Below, piece after piece: positions 8,345 through 15,457 of a stretch of DNA of 21,847 nt (its first letter is position 1; every line of letters begins with the position of its first letter). This stretch comes from JBEIJQ01 sp040380145 (GTDB lineage: Bacteria; Bacteroidota; Bacteroidia; Chitinophagales; Saprospiraceae). Below the pieces are notes generated by a model, which saw only the letters and a list, made by a program, of their open reading frames with translations, was not told the origin of the DNA and searched no databases. The position numbers and the translations under genes are program-made. The DNA lies in NCBI GenBank assembly GCA_040380145.1, contig JBEIJQ010000036.1, forward strand, positions 1 through 21,847. Direction: 5' to 3'.

Positions 8345-10366
8345 ATGAGCAAAGACAATTCATCCAACGACAACCGTTCCAACGGCGGCGGCTCCAAGAC
8401 TCCGATTTATTGGTTGTACGGGTTGGCCGCCCTGTTTTTTCTGGGCATCAATTTCGTCGTTTCCAGCGGACGGTCGGAGGAGATTTCCCGCGAGAAACTC
8501 GAAAGTTTGGTGCACAACGGCCACCTTTCCAAAGTGGTCGTGCTGACCAACCGTCCACAGGCACAAGTCTATCTCAACGAAGAGGCGCTCGCCCAAGAGG
8601 AGTTCAAGAAGATCTCCCAAACGATGTTCAGGACCAAGAACAAAGGCCCGCACTTCTACATCAAGTACGCCTCCGCGCAGAAATTCGAAGAGGATCTCGA
8701 GGCGATGAACGCTACGATGAGCATGGACAAGCGCGTGCCCGTCGAATTCGACGAGGCCTCCAACCTGTTGCCCACGCTCATCGGCTGGCTGCTGCCCTTT
8801 TTGGTGCTCATCGGCCTGTGGATGTTTGTCATGCGCCGCGTGGGCGGCGGCGGCGGCAGCGGTTCACAGATCTTCAACATCGGCAAGTCCAAGGCCACGC
8901 TGTTTGACAAGGACGGCCGCGTGAACGTCACTTTCCAAGATGTGGCCGGTCTGGACGGGGCCAAGGAAGAAGTGATGGAAGTGGTCGATTTTCTGAAAAA
9001 CCCCAAAAAATACACGGCCCTCGGCGGCAAAATCCCCAAGGGCGTGTTGCTCGTGGGTTCGCCCGGCACGGGCAAAACGCTCTTGGCCAAAGCCGTTGCC
9101 GGCGAAGCGGGCGTGCCCTTCTTCACCATCTCCGGCTCGGATTTCGTGGAAATGTTCGTCGGCGTGGGCGCCTCCCGCGTTCGCGACCTGTTCCGCCAAG
9201 CCCGCGAAAAAGCCCCCTGCATCGTGTTCATCGATGAGATCGACGCCATCGGCCGCGCCCGTGGCCGCAACGCGCTCTATGGAAACGACGAGCGCGAGAA
9301 CACCCTCAACCAGCTCCTCGTGGAAATGGACGGCTTCAGCACCGACAAAGGGGTGATTATGATGGCGGCCACCAACCGCCCCGACATCCTCGACTCCGCG
9401 CTGTTGCGCCCGGGACGGTTCGACCGGACCATTTCGATCGACAAACCCGACCTCGTCGGGCGCGAACAGATCTTCAATGTGCACCTCAAGCCCCTCAAGA
9501 CCGACAATACCGTGGACGCGAAGGTCCTTTCGATGCAAACGCCCGGCTTTGCCGGCGCCGACATCGCCAATGTCTGCAACGAAGCGGCCCTGATCGCCGC
9601 CCGCAAGAGCAAAGAGAGCATAGGCATGGACGATTTCAACGCCGCCATCGATCGGGTGATCGGCGGCCTGGAGAAAAAGAACAAGATCATTTCTCCCGAA
9701 GAAAAACGGGTCATCGCTTACCACGAGGCCGGCCACGCGATCTGCGGCTGGTATCTCGAATACGCCTCTCCGTTGGTAAAGGTCACGATCGTGCCCCGTG
9801 GCGTGGGAACGCTGGGTTATGCCCAATACCTGCCCAAAGAACAGTTCATCACCACCCAGCAGCAGATGCTCGATCAGGTGTGCATGACCTTGGGCGGCCG
9901 CGCCGCCGAGGCCAATACCTTCGGCGCCATTTCCACGGGCGCCCAGAGCGATCTCGACTATGTGACCAAGATCTCCTACGCCATGATCGCCCATTACGGG
10001 ATGAACGAAAAAGTGGGAAATGTTTCGTTTTACGACATGATGGAGCGCCAGATGCAGCGCCCCTACTCCGACGAGACCGCGCGACTGATCGACGAAGAGG
10101 CCCGCAAGCTCATCGAGCTGCAATATGTCCGCGCGCGGCAGCTCCTGCGCGAGAAAAGCCGCGAGCTGGAACTGTTGGCCAACGAGCTGCTCAACAAAGA
10201 GGTGCTCAGCAAAAGCGATGTGGAAAGGCTGATCGGACTCCGCCCCTTTGACGAGGTGCCCGATACGGCCGGCGAAAAGGCCGCGGGCGAAAACCACGGG
10301 GTGGACACGCTCCACGATCGCGCACACGATGTCGAACTGGATCCCCAACAGGAAATCGAAGACTGA
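8345..10366 (+). CDS. ftsH: ATP-dependent zinc metalloprotease FtsH
   Basis: Membrane-anchored hexameric AAA+ protease that removes misassembled membrane proteins and short-lived regulators. 673 residues. Domain order: transmembrane helix 1 (about 21-40), periplasmic domain, transmembrane helix 2 (about 143-164), glycine-rich linker, AAA+ module with Walker A GSPGTGKT (238-245), pore motif FVG (271-273), Walker B IVFIDE (293-298) and second region of homology ending in RPGRFDR (355-361), then the M41 peptidase with zinc motif HEAGH (460-464) and Asp536 as the likely third ligand. All key residues are intact. The frame is open upstream to 8102 inside rsfS, but the ATG at 8345 gives the normal N-terminus. 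A charged C-terminal tail (about 640-673) extends beyond the peptidase. Its stop is one base before the hldD start. Confidence 0.98.
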   Translation: MSKDNSSNDNRSNGGGSKTPIYWLYGLAALFFLGINFVVSSGRSEEISREKLESLVHNGHLSKVVVLTNRPQAQVYLNEEALAQEEFKKISQTMFRTKNKGPHFYIKYASAQKFEEDLEAMNATMSMDKRVPVEFDEASNLLPTLIGWLLPFLVLIGLWMFVMRRVGGGGGSGSQIFNIGKSKATLFDKDGRVNVTFQDVAGLDGAKEEVMEVVDFLKNPKKYTALGGKIPKGVLLVGSPGTGKTLLAKAVAGEAGVPFFTISGSDFVEMFVGVGASRVRDLFRQAREKAPCIVFIDEIDAIGRARGRNALYGNDERENTLNQLLVEMDGFSTDKGVIMMAATNRPDILDSALLRPGRFDRTISIDKPDLVGREQIFNVHLKPLKTDNTVDAKVLSMQTPGFAGADIANVCNEAALIAARKSKESIGMDDFNAAIDRVIGGLEKKNKIISPEEKRVIAYHEAGHAICGWYLEYASPLVKVTIVPRGVGTLGYAQYLPKEQFITTQQQMLDQVCMTLGGRAAEANTFGAISTGAQSDLDYVTKISYAMIAHYGMNEKVGNVSFYDMMERQMQRPYSDETARLIDEEARKLIELQYVRARQLLREKSRELELLANELLNKEVLSKSDVERLIGLRPFDEVPDTAGEKAAGENHGVDTLHDRAHDVELDPQQEIED

Positions 10367-10367
10367 C

Positions 10368-11312
10368 ATGATCGCGATCACCGGAGCGGCCGGCTTCATA
10401 GGTTCCCGTTTGGCTGAAAAAATCAACGAAACGACCTACAGGGACCTGCTCCTAGCGGACAATTTCAAGGACCCCGCAAAGGCTCCCAACTGGGAGCATT
10501 TGCGGTGCAAGTTCCAGGTGTACCGCGATTATTTCCCGACTTGGATCGAAGAGAACGGCGATTTGTTGGAGGTCGTCTTCCATCTGGGCGCCCGGACCGA
10601 CACGGCGGAAACCGATCCGCTCGTGTTCGACGCCCTCAACTTCCGGTATTCCCAGGCCTTGTGGAAAGCCTGCGCCCGACACGGTAAGCCGTTTTTCTAT
10701 GCTTCCAGTGCGGCCACTTACGGAGCCGGCGAGCAGGGATACGACGATAGCACGGCCCCGGAAAAATTGCGCCCCCTGAACGCGTACGGCCGCTCCAAAA
10801 ACGATTTCGATGCATGGGCGTTGGCCCAAAAAGAAGCGCCCCCCGTTTGGGCCGGCTTCAAGTTCTTCAATGTGTACGGCCCCGGCGAAGCCCACAAGGG
10901 GCGCATGGCCTCTGTGGTCTGGCACACCTACCGACAGGTGCGCGAAACCGGTCAAATGCAGCTCTTCCGGAGCCACCGACCCGATTTTCCCGACGGCGGC
11001 CAACAAAGGGACTTCGTTTATGTGGGCGATGTGGTGGATGTGCTGCTCTGGGCCTGGCGCAACCGCCCCGAAAACGGCCTGTACAACCTCGGCACCGGCG
11101 AGGCCCGGACTTTTTTGGACTTGGCCGGAGCGGTTTTCGAGGGCATGAGACTTCCGCCCCGCATCGAGTTCGTGGACATTCCCGCCGACATTCGGGACTC
11201 CTACCAATACTACACCAAGGCATCGCTCGATAAATTGCGGGCGGCCGGTTACACGGCCCCCTTTACCTCCCTCGAAGCGGGCGTGGCCCGTACGCTGGAG
11301 CGCCTGCCGTAG
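10368..11312 (+). CDS. hldD: ADP-L-glycero-D-manno-heptose 6-epimerase
   Basis: Cytoplasmic NAD(P)-dependent short-chain epimerase that converts ADP-D-glycero- to ADP-L-glycero-manno-heptose, the last step of heptose precursor synthesis for lipopolysaccharide inner core. 314 residues, the usual length. Seen: the dinucleotide-binding GAAGFIGS (6-13), HLGARTDTAETD (72-83), catalytic Tyr140 and Lys144 in YGRSK, FNVYGPGEAHKGRMASV (167-183), and SHRPDFPDGGQQRDFVYVGD (202-221), which is specific to HldD-type epimerases rather than general NAD-dependent epimerases. The ATG at 10368 follows the ftsH stop by one base, so translation is probably coupled. No other heptose gene is in the window. The ftsH-hldD neighbourhood is unexpected functionally, though both act on the envelope. 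Confidence 0.93.
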   Translation: MIAITGAAGFIGSRLAEKINETTYRDLLLADNFKDPAKAPNWEHLRCKFQVYRDYFPTWIEENGDLLEVVFHLGARTDTAETDPLVFDALNFRYSQALWKACARHGKPFFYASSAATYGAGEQGYDDSTAPEKLRPLNAYGRSKNDFDAWALAQKEAPPVWAGFKFFNVYGPGEAHKGRMASVVWHTYRQVRETGQMQLFRSHRPDFPDGGQQRDFVYVGDVVDVLLWAWRNRPENGLYNLGTGEARTFLDLAGAVFEGMRLPPRIEFVDIPADIRDSYQYYTKASLDKLRAAGYTAPFTSLEAGVARTLERLP

Positions 11313-11335
11313 CCGCGGCTTTTGCGCCATCTCTT

Positions 11336-11356
11336 GTTAAGCGGGCGTTAAGCGGG
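11336..11356 (+). repeat. Tandem direct repeat GTTAAGCGGG x2, spaced by one helical turn
   Basis: GTTAAGCGGG occurs at 11336-11345 and again at 11347-11356, an 11-bp period that puts both copies on one DNA face. The repeat lies just upstream of the -7 box at 11366-11373 and overlaps where the -33 element should be. The arrangement resembles a regulator-binding site, but no regulator is known from the sequence. Confidence 0.5.
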
Positions 11357-11365
11357 GATTTTTTG

Positions 11366-11373
11366 TAAATTTG
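11366..11373 (+). promoter_or_regulatory. -7 box for the trmH-family gene
   Basis: TAAATTTG is a perfect TAnnTTTG match, 65 nt before the ATG at 11439. A convincing -33 element is missing; a direct repeat occupies that position, suggesting an activated or repressed promoter. Confidence 0.6.
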
Positions 11374-11438
11374 TCCCCGTTTTTGTCAATTGCGAGCAAG
11401 TGCCGTCGGCATTTGCCGCGTTTTTTTTCGCCAAGTTC

Positions 11439-12029
11439 ATGCGCAAACGAACGATCGCCGAAATGGAACGGCTCGACCAAGAGGCTTTTCGCGCCACGCG
11501 GAAAGTCCCTTTGGTGTTGGGGCTCGACAACGTGCGCTCGGCACTCAATGTCGGTTCCATGTTCCGCACCGCGGATGCTTTTGCGTTGGAAGGACTTGCC
11601 CTGTGCGGCATTACGGCCGTACCGCCCCACCGCGAGGTGCACAAAACCGCGCTCGGTTCCACGGAGAGCGTCGCTTGGAGGCACTTCCCCGATTCCCTGT
11701 CCGCCGTGGCCCATTACAGGGCTCTGGGGTACCGGATCGGCGGGGCCGAACAGGCGGAGGGCAGCTGCGACCTGCACCGGTTCGAGCCGGAATCCGATGT
11801 GCCGTATCTGTTGTTCGTGGGCAACGAAGTGGATGGCTTGGGCGATGACCTGATGTCCGAGCTCGACTTTTGCCTGGAGATCCCCCAATACGGTACCAAA
11901 CATTCCCTCAATGTTGCGGTGTGCGCGGGCATCGTCGCCCATCATTTTGCCGCCGCGCCCTTTTTGCAACAGGCCTTGGGCCGGCCAAGTCCGGCGACCG
12001 ATACCCCATATCCCAATTCTGCTCTGTGA
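11439..12029 (+). CDS. TrmH-family (SpoU) RNA 2'-O-methyltransferase
   Basis: SAM-dependent SPOUT methyltransferase acting on tRNA or rRNA ribose; the exact target cannot be read from sequence. 196 residues, a compact catalytic domain without the N-terminal L30e-like substrate domain of RlmB-type enzymes. The three SpoU motifs are present: NVRSALNVGSMFRTADAF (31-48) with the catalytic Arg43, LLFVGNEVDGLG (124-135), and LEIPQYGTKHSLNVAVCAG (146-164), which form the trefoil knot. An in-frame GTG at 11400 exists, but the ATG at 11439 gives the MRKRTIAEMERL opening usual for Bacteroidota members and is preferred. The stop codon overlaps the GTG start of the next gene by four bases (GTGA). Confidence 0.92.
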   Translation: MRKRTIAEMERLDQEAFRATRKVPLVLGLDNVRSALNVGSMFRTADAFALEGLALCGITAVPPHREVHKTALGSTESVAWRHFPDSLSAVAHYRALGYRIGGAEQAEGSCDLHRFEPESDVPYLLFVGNEVDGLGDDLMSELDFCLEIPQYGTKHSLNVAVCAGIVAHHFAAAPFLQQALGRPSPATDTPYPNSAL

Positions 12030-13132
12030 ACACGAACGCATTTCTCCACCGCAAGAACGGCTATTACCTGGCCACGGCAGTGGCCTTGTTCGGCTTGATC
12101 GTCAACAATTTCAAGACGCTGTTTTCCTCGGCCTGGGGCAACGATGCGCTGCTTTGGCTGCAATCGGTGGCCGACGGGCGCGCTTCTGCCTGCCTCGCCG
12201 TCCTGGCCGGCGTGGGCATCACGCTGTACACAGAAGAGGAGCGCTACATCGCCGACTTGAAACCCTTGAAAAGCAAGCAGAAAAAACTGTATCTCTTGTC
12301 GGCGGCCCTGTTCGTGGTCGGTCTGATGCTGGCCCCGCTGTGGCCCGACGAAGTGGTGCACCCCTTAGCGGTAGCACTGCCGTTGGCGGTGCTGTTGGTA
12401 CCGCAATCGAAGAGCGTGCTGTGGGCAGTGGCCATCGGAGTGGCCTTTGCATTCACGGCCATTTTTTTGGGCGGCATCGATTACCCCCTTTCGTTGGAGG
12501 ATCGGGAGTTGTCCTATGAAGAAATCTTCACTTGGCAGGGAATCCCCAAGTATTTGTTTTTCAAAGGATATTACCCGTTCTTCCCCTGGGCGGCCTTTGT
12601 GTTGATCGGGGTTTGGTTGGGGCGTTTGCAAGTGACCGAGGAGCTGGTGCGCAACCGGGTGATCGTTTCGGCGGGCGCGGCATCGGTGGTCGGCGGCGTG
12701 CTTTCGCAGTTTTTCCTGCGTTTTTTTCCCGATGCTTCGATGACGCTCGGGGCAGTGCCCGTCCAAAGCCTTTTTTACACCCGACCGTTTCCTCCCTCGC
12801 CGTTTTTCGTGGTCGTCGCCGCGGGAACAGCGGTTTTGATCCTGATGGTCTGCATCTCGGTGGCCGGCCGTTACGGCCAAACGCCTTGGATGAGACCGGT
12901 GCTGGCTTTTGGCCGCATGCCGCTGACGATTTATGTCCTGCACATTTTGGCCGGGCTTTTCCTGCCGCGCTTGTTCGGCCTTCCCCAAACGCTGCCGATA
13001 CAGGGTATGGTGGCCTACGCATTGGTTTTTTTGGCCGCTTGCTCGGCTTTTGCCGCTGTTTGGTCCCTGCGATTCCGGCACGGTCCGATCGAATGGGCGG
13101 CGCGGCGGTTTTTGTTGGGCGAGCATCTTTGA
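12026..13132 (+). CDS. DUF418/DUF1624-like polytopic membrane protein (putative membrane acyltransferase)
   Basis: 368 residues with roughly nine to ten hydrophobic segments. DGRASACLAVLAGVGITL (50-67) and the C-terminal FGRMPLTIYVLH (295-306), together with a GYYPFFPWAAFVLIGVWLGR segment (181-200), are the landmarks I associate with the DUF418 and heparan-alpha-glucosaminide N-acetyltransferase-like membrane families, thought to move acyl groups across membranes. Function in this organism is unknown. The frame is open back to 11870 inside the methyltransferase gene. The GTG at 12026 gives a natural N-terminus (MNTNAFLHRKNG) before the first helix and overlaps the upstream stop as GTGA, implying translational coupling. 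The functional link between an RNA methyltransferase and this protein is not evident. Confidence 0.75.
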   Translation: MNTNAFLHRKNGYYLATAVALFGLIVNNFKTLFSSAWGNDALLWLQSVADGRASACLAVLAGVGITLYTEEERYIADLKPLKSKQKKLYLLSAALFVVGLMLAPLWPDEVVHPLAVALPLAVLLVPQSKSVLWAVAIGVAFAFTAIFLGGIDYPLSLEDRELSYEEIFTWQGIPKYLFFKGYYPFFPWAAFVLIGVWLGRLQVTEELVRNRVIVSAGAASVVGGVLSQFFLRFFPDASMTLGAVPVQSLFYTRPFPPSPFFVVVAAGTAVLILMVCISVAGRYGQTPWMRPVLAFGRMPLTIYVLHILAGLFLPRLFGLPQTLPIQGMVAYALVFLAACSAFAAVWSLRFRHGPIEWAARRFLLGEHL

Positions 13133-13214
13133 AAACATCTTTTTTTTTAATTTTATTCTAGCCTTGCCCGCAACCAGGGCGGGGCAAATAGCATTTAATT
13201 GAAAGTGCCGCGTT

Positions 13215-14195
13215 TTGCATTCGGCCTCAAATCTCCACACCCCCGTGTTCCAACAGCTTGTCGGCGTTCTGGTACCGCTCTGTTTGGCTCTGATCACCTT
13301 CGGGATCGGGGTCTCCATCACGCTTGCACAGATCCAAGAGATCTATGTGAGACCCAAGGCATTTGTAGTGGCCTTGGCCTCCCAGATGTTGGCCCTGCCG
13401 CTGTTGGCCTTTGCCATCGCCTCGGTGTTCGAGATGCCGCCGCACGTCAAGGTTGGACTGGTGGTGCTGGCGGCGAGTCCGGGAGGCTCCACGGCTGGTT
13501 TTTTGACGTTCATTTCCAGGGGAAACACGGCCTTGTCCATCACCTTGACCAGCGTGAACGCGCTGTTGACACTTTTCACCATCCCTTTGATCGTGAACGG
13601 GGCCCTGTGGCTCTACATGGAGCAAATCGCAGATCCGATCCGTCTTCCGTTTTGGCAAACGGTGCGGGAGATCGTGCTGGTCACCCTGGTTCCCGCGGGC
13701 TTGGGCGTGTTGACCCGTGCAAAGATCCCCATGCTGGCGGCCAAAATCGCCGATGTCGCCAAGCCCCTGCTGCTGGCCCTGCTGGCCGGCGTGTTTTCGC
13801 TGATGCTCTTCGGCAAAGGCCAACCGGGATTGCCCTCTCTTACTTGGGCCGAGGCAAAAGACATGCTTCCGTGGTGCCTGCTGCTCAATGTGGCCTGCAT
13901 GGTGGAAGGATTCGTTTTTCCCGGCCTGTTCGGTCTGCCTTATCCCGTGCGCATCACCACGGCCATCGAATCCGGGGTGCACAACACGACCTTGGCTTTT
14001 CTGATCACGATCAACTTGTTGCAGATGCCCGATTTGGCCAAACCCGTGCTTTTGTACGCGCTGATGTCTTTTTGGACGGCCCTGTTGTTCGTGTACGCGC
14101 TCCGCATTTTGTATCGAAAAGGACATGTAGTCGAGGATCTCCGTTGGCTGCTCGACCGTTTTTCGGGAAAAATCCCTCGCGGGCCCAAAGTTTGA
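13215..14195 (+). CDS. Bile acid:sodium symporter (BASS) family transporter
   Basis: Inner-membrane sodium-coupled transporter of organic anions; bacterial members carry varied acids, so the substrate is open. The product has about ten hydrophobic segments over 326 residues. Two diagnostic regions are visible: ASPGGSTAGFLTFISRG followed by NTALSITLTSVNALLTLF (87-121), and ESGVHNTTLAFLI (252-264), which correspond to the crossed, sodium-binding helices of the family. No ATG lies before the first helix. The TTG at 13215 is taken as the start, and the GTG at 13245 is an equally plausible start giving 316 residues. Upstream, TAGCCTTG (13159-13166) matches the -7 consensus at seven of eight positions if the middle bases are free. 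The gene stands alone between the DUF418-like gene and a new promoter. Confidence 0.88.
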   Translation: MHSASNLHTPVFQQLVGVLVPLCLALITFGIGVSITLAQIQEIYVRPKAFVVALASQMLALPLLAFAIASVFEMPPHVKVGLVVLAASPGGSTAGFLTFISRGNTALSITLTSVNALLTLFTIPLIVNGALWLYMEQIADPIRLPFWQTVREIVLVTLVPAGLGVLTRAKIPMLAAKIADVAKPLLLALLAGVFSLMLFGKGQPGLPSLTWAEAKDMLPWCLLLNVACMVEGFVFPGLFGLPYPVRITTAIESGVHNTTLAFLITINLLQMPDLAKPVLLYALMSFWTALLFVYALRILYRKGHVVEDLRWLLDRFSGKIPRGPKV

Positions 14196-14229
14196 TCCGC
14201 CAAAGCCGCCACGGCTCGAAAAAGTCCAT

Positions 14230-14237
14230 TATTTTTG
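14230..14237 (+). promoter_or_regulatory. -7 box for the DUF4159 gene cluster
   Basis: TATTTTTG is a perfect TAnnTTTG match, 37 nt before the ATG at 14275. No clear -33 TTTG is at the usual distance. The leader that follows is T-rich then A-rich (TTTTTTCC, then AAAAAAAT directly before the start). Confidence 0.6.
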
Positions 14238-14274
14238 CCAAAAGACGTTTTTTCCTTTTTTTCCAGAAAAAAAT

Positions 14275-14949
14275 ATGCGCGGTATCATTTTGAGTTTTCT
14301 CTTGACGGCCTCTGCGGTGGCGGTATCTGCCCATGAGGCGGGCGGGCCCCCCAAGCCGACTTTGAAAATGGCCCTCCTGAAATATTCGGGCGGCGGAGAC
14401 TGGTACTCCAATCCCACTTCGCTCCCTAACTTGGCCAAATTCTGCAACGAACAGTTGGGCACCAACTTCGAAATGCCGAGGGCGGAAGTGGAAGTCGGCA
14501 GCCCGGAGCTTTTCAACTACGCGTTCGTCCACATGACTGGTCACGGCAACGTGGTCTTCAGCGACGCCGATGCCCTCAACCTCCGCCAGTACCTCTTGGG
14601 AGGCGGCTTTCTGCACATCGACGACAATTACGGGATGGACAAATTCGTACGGGTGGCCATGAAGAAGGTTTTTCCCGAACTGGATTTCGTGGAACTGCCG
14701 TGGGACCATCCGATTTACCGCCAGCGATTCGCCTTCGACCGCGGCCTGCCCAAGATCCACGAGCACGACGGAAAGCCCGCCCAGGGCTTTGGCCTTGTTT
14801 TTGAAGGGCGGCTGGTGTGCTTCTACTCCTACGAATGCGATCTCGGCAACGGTTGGGAAGACTCGGAGGTGCACAACGATCCCGTCGAAAAACACTTGGC
14901 TGCCCTTCGCATGGGGGCCAATATCGTCCAGTTCGCCTTTTCGCAATAG
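14275..14949 (+). CDS. Secreted DUF4159-domain protein
   Basis: 224 residues; signal peptide at 1-19 with cleavage after VSA, so exported. The whole mature part is one DUF4159 domain: LKYSGGGDWYSNPTSLPNLA (35-54), VHMTGHGNVVFSDAD (85-99), GGGFLHIDDNYGMDKF (109-124), then HPIYRQRF and KIHEHDGKPAQGFGL (160-174) and FYSYECDLGNGWED (183-196). The GHG and GGGFLHIDD turns recall the class I glutamine amidotransferase-like fold that this domain is related to, but no nucleophile cysteine follows the usual elbow, so amidotransferase activity is unlikely. Standalone secreted versions are strongly conserved in Bacteroidota, with no established function that I know. It starts a probable operon; the next start codon is 13 nt after its stop. 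Confidence 0.88.
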   Translation: MRGIILSFLLTASAVAVSAHEAGGPPKPTLKMALLKYSGGGDWYSNPTSLPNLAKFCNEQLGTNFEMPRAEVEVGSPELFNYAFVHMTGHGNVVFSDADALNLRQYLLGGGFLHIDDNYGMDKFVRVAMKKVFPELDFVELPWDHPIYRQRFAFDRGLPKIHEHDGKPAQGFGLVFEGRLVCFYSYECDLGNGWEDSEVHNDPVEKHLAALRMGANIVQFAFSQ

Positions 14950-14962
14950 CCGATTGCATTTT

Positions 14963-15427
14963 ATGCGCCTTCTTTTCTCTTCTTTTTTCGTCGTGGCGAT
15001 GGCGGCCTGCGCCCCCCGAACGCCCGTGTCGCCCGCGACCAACGGTCCGGTGGCCGAAAAAACCACTTTGGCTGCTCTCCAGAACGGCTTGTTCACTGCT
15101 GGCATTTTCGAAAAAGGCCGACTGGTGGCCACGCCGAGGCCCATCCAAGCGCCCACCGGGGAAATGACCTTGTTGCTGATCGTTTCGGCCCGGGCGCCTT
15201 GGGCCGTCGCTCTCGCCGAAGGCAAAAAAAATGCCGCCGGCCCGGGCGATTTCGACAAATTGGTCGCTTCCAACCGGATGCTCATAGGCAAATCGTATGT
15301 TTTCGACGACGGCACCTATGGTATCGTGCTCCATTTTCCCGGCATGCCCGACGACCCGCACCCGACGGCCCTCGCTTTCTCGTCACTCGAACACGTGCAA
15401 ACGGTGCATCTCCGCCAAGTTTATTGA
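14963..15427 (+). CDS. Small lipoprotein of unknown function
   Basis: 154 residues. The N-terminus is a lipoprotein signal: Met-Arg, a hydrophobic core and lipobox MAAC with Cys16, so the product should be lipid-anchored in the envelope. The rest has no domain that I recognise. Visible features are an Ala/Pro-rich linker after the cysteine, a hydrophobic strand TLLLIVSARAPWAVAL (about 69-84), and a C-terminal part with FDDGTYGIVLHFPGMPDDPH. The frame is open upstream inside the DUF4159 gene, but the ATG at 14963 starts the signal. It lies 13 nt after the DUF4159 stop and 30 nt before the DUF1571-like gene, which suggests cotranscription and possibly a shared envelope role. Confidence 0.75.
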   Translation: MRLLFSSFFVVAMAACAPRTPVSPATNGPVAEKTTLAALQNGLFTAGIFEKGRLVATPRPIQAPTGEMTLLLIVSARAPWAVALAEGKKNAAGPGDFDKLVASNRMLIGKSYVFDDGTYGIVLHFPGMPDDPHPTALAFSSLEHVQTVHLRQVY

Positions 15428-15457
15428 CAATTCTCTTATCCAGTTTATCTCCACAAA

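Noticed and set aside
8864..10426. A 520-codon open frame antisense to ftsH
   Set aside because: The sense strand encodes FtsH with every catalytic motif intact; the antisense translation is low in recognisable structure and has no start context of its own.
13163..13189. Imperfect hairpin TTGCCCGC/GCGGGGCAA between the DUF418-like and BASS genes, as a terminator
   Set aside because: The stem has a bulge and no T-run follows it; it overlaps a possible -7 box, so termination cannot be claimed.
14275..14949. DUF4159 protein as an active glutamine amidotransferase or ThuA-type enzyme
   Set aside because: The glycine turns resemble that fold, but no nucleophile cysteine is found at an elbow; only Cys57, Cys182 and Cys188 exist, outside such a motif.
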